Of a stretch of 30,255 bases of DNA, positions 24,222 through 30,255 are shown piece after piece. Origin of the DNA: UBA3941 sp035647175 (lineage in GTDB: Bacteria > Bacillota > Clostridia > Caldicoprobacterales > UBA3941); assembly GCA_035647175.1 (NCBI GenBank), contig DASRNX010000230.1, positions 1 to 30,255 on the forward strand, given 5' to 3'. The position numbers and the translations under genes are program-made. The number at the start of each line of letters is the position of its first letter. Positions within the stretch are counted from its first letter, which is position 1. The notes beneath the pieces are model-generated. The model worked only from the letters and a program-made list of their open reading frames with translations, was not told where the DNA came from and searched no databases.

Positions 24222-26030
24222 GTGATAAAGAAATTCCTAGAAGATAATATCCTGATTGCTGACGGCGCCATGGGAACCTATTATTCCCACCTGACCGGTG
24301 CCCGCTCTACTGTTTCAGAGCTGGCCAATATAGAAGATCCGCGAACCGTAGAGGAAATACATAGGCAGTACATAGAAGCGGGATCGAAACTAATACGGAC
24401 CAACACCTTTTCTACAAATCGCTACACTCTGGGCAAAACACGTAAAGAGGTCAGTGCGCTTTTGACCGGCGGATATGGTATCGCCAAGTCCTCTGTGGGA
24501 TCAAGGGATGTCTTTGTCGCCGCCGATATAGGTCCTATCCCTGAGATGATTGAAGGAAAGGCCGTCGAAGGCGCTGCCATATATGATGAATATTTATTTA
24601 TCGCAGATACATTTTTAAAACTGGGTGCCGATGTCTTTATATTTGAAACCTTTAGCGGCACGGAATACCTAGAGGACCTCTTTGAGTTTATTAAGTCGTC
24701 AAACCCCGACTCCTTTATATTGGCCCAGTTTGCATTAAATGCAGAGGGGTATACCAGAAAAGGTATAAGCGCCCGGAGGATTCAAAAACAAATAAAACAG
24801 ATCCCTTCCGTTGATGCCTACGGCTTTAACTGCGGGGTCGGTCCGGCCCATCTACATAAAATTATCAGGGAGCTGGATTTTTCCGGCGATTTGGTCTCTG
24901 TCCTTCCAAACTCGGGCTATCCCATCATCGTCAACGAGCGTACGGTCTATACCGAAAATCCCGAATACTTCGCGGACAGGATGATGGATATCAAGGACCT
25001 GGGGATCAATATAATAGGCGGATGCTGCGGAACCACTCCGCTCCATATTGATATGCTGTCTAAAAGACTTGATTCTGATTCTGCACGAATTTTCGCGACT
25101 CCTAAGATAGTCACTGAGAAACCCCATATTCCAAAGACCCCCACAAATCCATTTGCCCATAAGCTAAGGGAAGACAAATTTGTCATTGCCGTGGAATTGG
25201 ATCCGCCCTTCAGCACCGATTTTGATAAGATGGTGGACGGGGCAAGGGAATTGAAGGAGAGCGGTGTGGACATATTGACCATCGCTGATTCTCCCATGGC
25301 CCGGTCCAGGATAGACTCGGGTATGGTAGCTGCGAAGATTAAAAGGGAGGTTGGCATAGACACCATGCCCCATCTATGCTGTAGGGATAGGAATGTTATA
25401 TCCATAAAATCATGGTTGCTGGGAGCATATATAGAGGGAATACGAAATCTGCTGATAATTACCGGCGATCCCATTCCGAGTCCGGAACGCAACGATATTA
25501 AAAGTGTCTTTAACATGAATTCCATAAGGTTGATAGAGATGGTTGCAGAGATGAATCGGGAGGTCTTCGCCCAGGAACCCTTTTATTTAGGGGGTGCGCT
25601 GAACTTAAACGTACTCAACAAGGATGTAGAGGTAGGCCGAATGAAGAAGAAGATGAAGAGCGGGGCCAAGTTCTTTTTGACCCAACCCATATTTTTAGAT
25701 TCCACTATTGAGTATCTAAAAGGGATAAGGACAAATGCGCAGACCAAGATTCTAGCCGGGATAATACCTTTGGTAAGCTATAGGAATGCCGTCTTTTTAA
25801 ATAATGAGATACCCGGAATCCATATCCCCGATAAATTCGTCAAGATGTTTTCACCGGAAATGTCTCGGCAGGAGGCGGAGGATGTGGGGATAGAGATTGC
25901 AGCCGAGATCATCGGCAAAGTAAAGGAGCACGTGGACGGAATCTACCTAATCACACCATTTAACAGGACCGGTATGATTGCAAGAATAATAGAAAAAAGT
26001 CTCAGCCCGGCTGAAAGGAGTCCGTTATGA
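24222..26030 (+). CDS. Homocysteine S-methyltransferase / methylenetetrahydrofolate reductase fusion
   Basis: A 602-residue two-domain enzyme. The N-terminal homocysteine methyltransferase (about 1-290) begins IADGAMGTYY and has three zinc-ligand cysteines: Cys204 in GFNCGVGP and Cys268-Cys269 in IGGCCGTTP. The C-terminal domain (about 310-597) is methylenetetrahydrofolate reductase: AVELDPPFS, CRDRN, LLIITGDPIP and FLTQPIF. It resembles Bacillus YitJ and the first module of cobalamin-dependent methionine synthase. It makes 5-methyl-tetrahydrofolate and activates homocysteine as methyl acceptor. The start is GTG with GGGGGAG six bases upstream. It overlaps the next gene as ATGA, so the two are translationally coupled. 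Confidence 0.95.
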   Translation: MIKKFLEDNILIADGAMGTYYSHLTGARSTVSELANIEDPRTVEEIHRQYIEAGSKLIRTNTFSTNRYTLGKTRKEVSALLTGGYGIAKSSVGSRDVFVAADIGPIPEMIEGKAVEGAAIYDEYLFIADTFLKLGADVFIFETFSGTEYLEDLFEFIKSSNPDSFILAQFALNAEGYTRKGISARRIQKQIKQIPSVDAYGFNCGVGPAHLHKIIRELDFSGDLVSVLPNSGYPIIVNERTVYTENPEYFADRMMDIKDLGINIIGGCCGTTPLHIDMLSKRLDSDSARIFATPKIVTEKPHIPKTPTNPFAHKLREDKFVIAVELDPPFSTDFDKMVDGARELKESGVDILTIADSPMARSRIDSGMVAAKIKREVGIDTMPHLCCRDRNVISIKSWLLGAYIEGIRNLLIITGDPIPSPERNDIKSVFNMNSIRLIEMVAEMNREVFAQEPFYLGGALNLNVLNKDVEVGRMKKKMKSGAKFFLTQPIFLDSTIEYLKGIRTNAQTKILAGIIPLVSYRNAVFLNNEIPGIHIPDKFVKMFSPEMSRQEAEDVGIEIAAEIIGKVKEHVDGIYLITPFNRTGMIARIIEKSLSPAERSPL

Positions 26031-26824
26031 TAATAATAGGCGAGAAATTAAATACCAGTATAGACGAGGTGGGTAAGGCAGTCCAAGATAGCGATATTGA
26101 TGCGATAGAGCAGATAGCCCTATCCCAAGTAAAGGCAGGGGCTGATTATATCGATGTCAATTGCGGTACCTTTGTAGACAGGGAACCCGAGTTGTTAAAG
26201 TGGATGGTAACTGTTCTCGGCGAATGCACCCATAAACCCCTGTGCATAGACAGCCCCAACCCCCAAGCCATAGGAGCCGCCCTAAAAGTCTATGGGGGCC
26301 ATAAGCCCATAATCAATTCCATCACGGGCCAAAAACGTAGGTATGACAGCATACTCCCCCTTGTGCTGGAATACGGGACATCCGTCATAGCGCTGTGCAT
26401 GGACGACGACGGCATACCCGGCTCCGCAGATGCCAGGGTATCCGTGGCAGAAAGGCTTGTGGAGAATCTAACCAATGACGGCGTTGACTTTGAGGATATC
26501 TTCATAGACCCTCTGGTCCAGCCTATGGCTATGGATCAGACCAACGGGCTTACAACCCTTAGGACCATTGAGGGTATAAAGAAAAGCCTGCCGGGTATCA
26601 AGACCCTCTGCGGGCTCAGCAACATCTCCTTCGGTCTCCCGGATCGCTCCTCCATCAACAAGGCCTTTTTAGTCCTGGCTATCCATAAGGGGTTAGATGC
26701 CGCTATCTTAGACCCCCTGGACCGCGGTATCGTTTCATTGTCCTATGCCGCAAAACTCATGGGGGGTCAGGACGAATACTGCCTTAATTATTTAGAATCC
26801 ATTAAAAGCCTAAAGGAAGAGTGA
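26027..26824 (+). CDS. Methyltetrahydrofolate:corrinoid methyltransferase (MeTr, AcsE-like)
   Basis: A 265-residue TIM-barrel protein of the pterin-binding family. Motifs are GEKLNTS at the start, DYIDVNCGT, LCIDSPNP, PIINSITG, and GLSNISFGLPDRSSIN near the end, as in MeTr/AcsE and the folate module of MetH. It transfers the methyl group of 5-methyltetrahydrofolate to a corrinoid protein. The partner enzyme upstream accepts methyl onto homocysteine, so together they are two of the modules of a split methionine synthase; the cobalamin-binding module is not here. An alternative role in the Wood-Ljungdahl pathway is possible but no acs genes are seen. The start ATG overlaps the previous stop. 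I saw no clear terminator in the 44 bases before the converging ispE end. Confidence 0.94.
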   Translation: MIIIGEKLNTSIDEVGKAVQDSDIDAIEQIALSQVKAGADYIDVNCGTFVDREPELLKWMVTVLGECTHKPLCIDSPNPQAIGAALKVYGGHKPIINSITGQKRRYDSILPLVLEYGTSVIALCMDDDGIPGSADARVSVAERLVENLTNDGVDFEDIFIDPLVQPMAMDQTNGLTTLRTIEGIKKSLPGIKTLCGLSNISFGLPDRSSINKAFLVLAIHKGLDAAILDPLDRGIVSLSYAAKLMGGQDEYCLNYLESIKSLKEE

Positions 26825-26868
26825 AAATCCTATGGCTTTGAATCCGGTCTTATGCCGGTGGAATCAGC

Positions 26869-27750
26869 TTAAGGCCTTCTGCTTATAAGGACACCATTTT
26901 GAACGGTCTCTGCGACATATGTATGTCGATACTCCTTTTCCATCTTCTTTGCGGCCCTACGGGCCGAGGATTGGTCCTTAAAGACGCCATAGACCGTAGG
27001 CCCGCTTCCGCTCATCAGGCTGCCCAGAGCCCCTTCATCCACTAATCGGGATTTTATCTCGGCAATTTGCGGGTGCATTGGTATGGTGACCCCCTCTAAG
27101 ACATTTACCAGGTTTTCGGCTACGCCGGATACCCGCCCGGCTATAAGGTGCTCTATCATCGCCTTATTGTTCGGTCTTTTCTCGACATAATCGAGGTCCA
27201 ATCTACCGTATACCTCCCCTGTGGATACCCGCAAGTCCGGCCTTACTATAACCAGCCAAATACTTGTCCCGGAGGCTATGGGCGTTAATATGTCCCCAAT
27301 GCCCTCAGCCAGTGCAGTACCCCCTGTTATACAAAATGGGACATCGGCTCCCAGTCTTTTCCCTAGGGTCTTCAATGCCCCATCCCCCAGATTAAGGTTC
27401 CACAGCCTGTTGAGCCCCAGCAATACTCCCGCACAGTCTGCGCTCCCGCCTCCCATACCGGCGGCTATGGGAATGTTTTTCCTAATAAAGATCCCAGCCC
27501 CCTGAGGGATTCCAAACTCCGCCTTTAAGAGCTCTGTCGCCCGCCAGGCAATGTTCCTTTCATCCTTGGGCAGACCCTTAACATTGCTGTCCAGCTCAAT
27601 TTTCCCGTCCGTTACCCTTATAACTATCTCATCCCATAGGTTCACCGACTGCATTACCATCTCCACGTCGTGATAGCCGTCGGCCCGCTTACCCACGACG
27701 TCCAGGGTCAGGTTGATCTTGGCATGGACCCTAACGCAAATACTTTCCAT
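26869..27750 (-). CDS. ispE: 4-diphosphocytidyl-2-C-methyl-D-erythritol kinase
   Basis: GHMP-family kinase of the MEP isoprenoid pathway, phosphorylating CDP-methylerythritol. About 293 residues. The N-terminal VHAKINLTLDVVGKRADGYH and the ATP loop PIAAGMGGGSADCAGVL are the family signatures; GADVPFCITGGTALAEGIG and LMSGSGPTVYGVF (the third GHMP motif) follow. The frame opens at 27801, but the ATG at 27750 is the family start and has AAAGGA about nine bases upstream. It lies downstream of veg and the SipL-like gene, similar to Bacillus veg-sspF-ispE. It converges with the methyltransferase pair. Confidence 0.97.
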   Translation of the reverse strand: MESICVRVHAKINLTLDVVGKRADGYHDVEMVMQSVNLWDEIVIRVTDGKIELDSNVKGLPKDERNIAWRATELLKAEFGIPQGAGIFIRKNIPIAAGMGGGSADCAGVLLGLNRLWNLNLGDGALKTLGKRLGADVPFCITGGTALAEGIGDILTPIASGTSIWLVIVRPDLRVSTGEVYGRLDLDYVEKRPNNKAMIEHLIAGRVSGVAENLVNVLEGVTIPMHPQIAEIKSRLVDEGALGSLMSGSGPTVYGVFKDQSSARRAAKKMEKEYRHTYVAETVQNGVLISRRP

Positions 27751-27869
27751 TTCCTCAAATCCTTTGCGAACTAATGTATGATATTGGTACAAAACATGCA
27801 CAGATAAGCGATACGTTCAGTAGTCATTATACCCGAAAAGGCCATGGTTAGCATCCCCCAAACATAGAG

Positions 27870-27912
27870 ATGGGGAATACTATTTTGACAATAATATTCC
27901 CCATCCGTTTTT
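27870..27912 (+). terminator. Terminator-like hairpin between the SipL-like gene and ispE
   Basis: ATGGGGAATA (27870-27879) pairs perfectly with TATTCCCCAT (27895-27904), with a 15-base loop that can pair further. On the plus strand a T run (27908-27912) follows after three bases, so terminator polarity is plus. The upstream plus-strand gene ends 1 kb earlier, and on the minus strand, where both flanking genes lie, only a poor T tract follows. It could also stabilise or process the minus-strand transcript. Confidence 0.4.
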
Positions 27913-27956
27913 GATACGTGGGTAAACTAATATGATAATTATTATTTTCATAGAAA

Positions 27957-29534
27957 CTAGACTATAGAAGCATCCAATTTTTTAAATATCATAATCTTGC
28001 TCCCGGCTTCTAGGACTCCCTCATCGGCGATTTCGTTATACCTTAATATGGTATTGATAGTCGTGTTATATCTCTTTGCTACTGACCACAGATTATCCCC
28101 CGGCTGAACAAAGTAGATGTATATCCCAGAATCCGCCTCGCCCTCTGCCTCTATCTCCTCTATTTCCAGCAGGACTTCCTTTTCTATTTCCTCGGTTGCC
28201 TCACCCGTTACCAGCATGGTTATCTTAAGTTCTACCTCATTGGGTGAGATTAGGGTATGGCTTAGATATTGTACCACAGCCTCACATAGGCATTCCATAT
28301 CCTCATTGATACCCTCTATCTCCAGGGTCTGGGAAAAGGGTATATCCGCCTTTATGCTGCTAATGCCCAACCCGTCGTCTTCGGGCTTGTAGAGAAGAAT
28401 CCCCGTTAACACCCCGTCCACCACTACTTGGCCCTGACCTATCCGATAGTCGGCCACTAAGGGCCTGGCTTCCGCATAGAGAATCCTCCCTGCAGGGGGC
28501 AGGTTTTCACCGAGCTCGATATTCTCTCTGATAATGGACTGGGCCTGGCCCTTGCCCATGGGGCGGGTTAACATTATCTTCTGCTTCACCAGATTTAGTG
28601 CAGTGCCGGGGCTATAGGCATCAATTATCAGGTCCTCTTCATGGCTTTCGTAGACCCTTCCTTCCATAAGGAGTATCATGTCCACGGACAGGATCCTGGT
28701 ATCCCCAATGATATCCTGTCTTAAGGATACATCGAGCTCCTGGGCCTCTACCTTAACGTCGCAGTCCATTCCCTGATATGCGCCTTGGACCTCTACAAAA
28801 TGGTTAAAAGGGATTTGGTTTTGCAAAAGCTGTATAGGATCCTGCTCTTCCCCGGATTGGTATAATAGTTTTAGGTCTATCTCGCCTTGGGCTAGGATCC
28901 TATTATCCGTAACTCTAGTTTCCAAGATTTTTACCTTGGTGTCCTTTCTCAAAACCCTTATGACAGAGGGCATGTCATCCGGCAATTCCACATCCTCACG
29001 AATAATAGTCTGGCCGCTGCCATCGCCGCCGGTGAAAACCAATTCCATCGGCTCTCTTAGGGCCTGAATCCCATCTTCATCCGGAAAATCTTTTAGAACT
29101 TCCAATGACAATAATTCCCGGACCCTACAATCTATATTGAGTACCGCCTTTACGCCGAGTCTTCGGCTGCTCAATATATCGTAATCCAGATGCTCCAGTT
29201 CAAAGGATATATCGGCTGTCATCCTGGGCTTTGCGCCCTCTAAATCCACGTACTCGACGAACCCGGTCTCACTTTCGGCCTGGGCTATGGACTTGCTGTC
29301 TCCAACGGGTATGTACAGTAGATTGTAACGCAAAATTCCCTCTACCATCACCTTGTCCTGGACAACTTCCTTACCTGTTCCATATACCACAGCCCAGACA
29401 TCCAGAATCTTAGCTATCTCGGGTTCTTCCTCGTGGACGATAAGCTCCCCCTCCACAAGATGCTGTGATAGCTCTTCCCCTACCAGTTGGTCTATTTTTA
29501 TAAGCCCTTTTTCGTAATTGATGGCCAATTCCAT
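27957..29534 (-). CDS. sipL: SPOCS/LysM spore-coat morphogenetic protein, SipL-like
   Basis: A 525-residue protein of repeated SPOCS (DUF3794) beta-rich domains ending in a LysM domain (about 474-519, FVQPGDNLWSVAKRYNTTIN). Three related stretches are visible, near 30-150, 175-300 and 320-450, each with phrases such as VEGILRYNLLYIP, GEIDLKLLYQ and VDGVLTGILLYKP. This is the architecture of SipL, which binds SpoIVA and encases the clostridial spore. No signal peptide, as expected for a mother-cell protein. The ATG at 29534 lies directly after GGGGGA; a TTG at codon 3 has better spacing and could be the real start. It lies between veg and ispE, the place held by a SASP gene in Bacillus. Confidence 0.9.
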   Translation of the reverse strand: MELAINYEKGLIKIDQLVGEELSQHLVEGELIVHEEEPEIAKILDVWAVVYGTGKEVVQDKVMVEGILRYNLLYIPVGDSKSIAQAESETGFVEYVDLEGAKPRMTADISFELEHLDYDILSSRRLGVKAVLNIDCRVRELLSLEVLKDFPDEDGIQALREPMELVFTGGDGSGQTIIREDVELPDDMPSVIRVLRKDTKVKILETRVTDNRILAQGEIDLKLLYQSGEEQDPIQLLQNQIPFNHFVEVQGAYQGMDCDVKVEAQELDVSLRQDIIGDTRILSVDMILLMEGRVYESHEEDLIIDAYSPGTALNLVKQKIMLTRPMGKGQAQSIIRENIELGENLPPAGRILYAEARPLVADYRIGQGQVVVDGVLTGILLYKPEDDGLGISSIKADIPFSQTLEIEGINEDMECLCEAVVQYLSHTLISPNEVELKITMLVTGEATEEIEKEVLLEIEEIEAEGEADSGIYIYFVQPGDNLWSVAKRYNTTINTILRYNEIADEGVLEAGSKIMIFKKLDASIV

Positions 29535-29718
29535 TCCCCCTTTTGGAAATATTTATAGTAAGAATGACAAAGATACAGATAAACATTAAGGATCCGGGCT
29601 GCAAGCCGTGTGAATCAAAATCCTTTCGCGTGTTTCTATGGTATATGAACTATAGGTCGGATCTGTTTATCTTTAATTGTCCCATATCTATAAATATAGA
29701 TGGCCACCCCAAAATATG

Positions 29719-29979
29719 TTAGATTCTTTGATTATTTTTGCATACCACCAATTCAACGTTGGAGGTTAAAACATCGGAATAGGTGTAGCATAGGGTCCTG
29801 GTGCTTTGTCCGTCTATATCGACCAGCACCGTAAAAACGCTGGGATATATATCATTTATAATCCCTTCGTTTACATAGGTGCGTCTGCGCCCTCTATTGG
29901 CCTTTAATTTAACCCTTTCGCCAATATTGGACTCTAAAGTCTCCCTGACTTTATCCAAAGCATCAATATTTATCACCAT
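29719..29979 (-). CDS. veg: Veg protein
   Basis: An 86-residue protein of the Veg family: VINIDALDKVRETLESNIGE, then VKLKANRGRRRTYVNEGIIN and YPSVFTVLVDI, ending in a basic-polar tail. It is a small beta-barrel protein; in Bacillus subtilis it is abundant and linked to biofilm matrix expression, but its biochemical role is unclear. The frame is open to 30153, but the ATG at 29979 has AGGAAG close upstream and fits the family start. Its promoter is not clear: candidate -10 elements exist (near 30080) without good -35 regions. It sits upstream of the SipL-like gene and ispE on the same strand. Confidence 0.95.
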   Translation of the reverse strand: MVINIDALDKVRETLESNIGERVKLKANRGRRRTYVNEGIINDIYPSVFTVLVDIDGQSTRTLCYTYSDVLTSNVELVVCKNNQRI

Positions 29980-30255
29980 ATCACTTCCTATATATATTTT
30001 TATCATTTGGATTTGCTGCAAAACTATTTTGTTTACAGTTAAAACGGAAATGCTTTGCCTATAGACAAGCCTCTTCCATAATATGCATAGCATATATATT
30101 CTACCCATAGTAGGGTTTTTAGATTCATTCGATGCAGGTAAATCCGGTTTCACTATTGTTTATCTGTAATAACCAATGGGCCGGGATTGTTGAAGTAACC
30201 GTTTAAGATGTTTTAACGGAAAAGATAGTATGAAAAAAACGCTGCTACCTAATGG

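Noticed and set aside
30230..30255. Possible plus-strand gene start (ATG followed by MKKTLLPN) at the right edge
   Set aside because: Only eight codons are visible, and the upstream ribosome binding site is weak, so it cannot be supported.
1..30255. tRNA, rRNA, CRISPR arrays or complete insertion sequences
   Set aside because: Read on both strands, no cloverleaf-like sequence, rRNA motif, regularly spaced repeats or transposase reading frame was recognised.

Overview
The window reads as chromosomal core sequence from an anaerobic, endospore-forming member of the Clostridia. The case rests on six sporulation or germination genes (an alpha/beta SASP, ypeB, sleB, spoIIR, a SipL-like LysM protein and veg), strong AGGAGG-type ribosome binding sites, several GTG and TTG starts, a V-type ATPase operon, and a gene order that partly follows the Bacillus rho-rpmE-prfA-prmC-sua5-ywlE-upp block. 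I cannot name a genus. I found no rRNA, tRNA, CRISPR array, complete insertion sequence or prophage.

Left part (1-3559, minus strand): upp is followed with a short overlap by V-ATPase genes for a coiled-coil G/H-like subunit, subunit I, the proteolipid K and the start of subunit E, which runs off the left edge. In Bacillus the F-type atp operon follows upp, so here a V-type enzyme occupies that place. The proteolipid keeps residues equivalent to all the Na+ ligands of Enterococcus hirae NtpK. At 3911-5143 a lone plus-strand glycerate 2-kinase gene begins, divergent from upp.

Middle (5156-14434, minus): a YwlE-like protein-arginine phosphatase, the tRNA threonylcarbamoyladenylate synthase Sua5, a ZIP metal transporter, release factor 1 and its methyltransferase PrmC, a DUF1385 membrane protein, ribosomal protein L31, a YtvI-like AI-2E family membrane protein, and Rho with a long low-complexity N-terminal insert. 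A 27-bp imperfect inverted repeat lies between the ZIP gene and sua5. From 14435 to about 15836 lies 1.4 kb with no convincing gene.

Right part (15837-23914, minus): a DUF1934 protein, glutamate racemase and D-Ala-D-Ala ligase (peptidoglycan precursors), the SASP, the ypeB/sleB germination pair, spoIIR with a sigma-F-like promoter, a membrane GGDEF protein whose catalytic motif is destroyed, and a MobA-like nucleotidyltransferase. A plus-strand pair (24222-26824) encodes a homocysteine methyltransferase/methylenetetrahydrofolate reductase fusion and a methyltetrahydrofolate-corrinoid methyltransferase, which is a split methionine synthase lacking its cobalamin module in the window. Back on the minus strand, veg, the SipL-like gene and ispE close the window, again in an order close to Bacillus (veg-sspF-ispE).

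I do not see a clearly undescribed system. The items most worth a second look are the degenerate GGDEF protein with its tandem repeat, the split methionine synthase, the structured leaders before rpmE and rho, the T-box-like motif before the glycerate kinase, and the mobile-looking inverted repeat that has extended the apparent sua5 reading frame.
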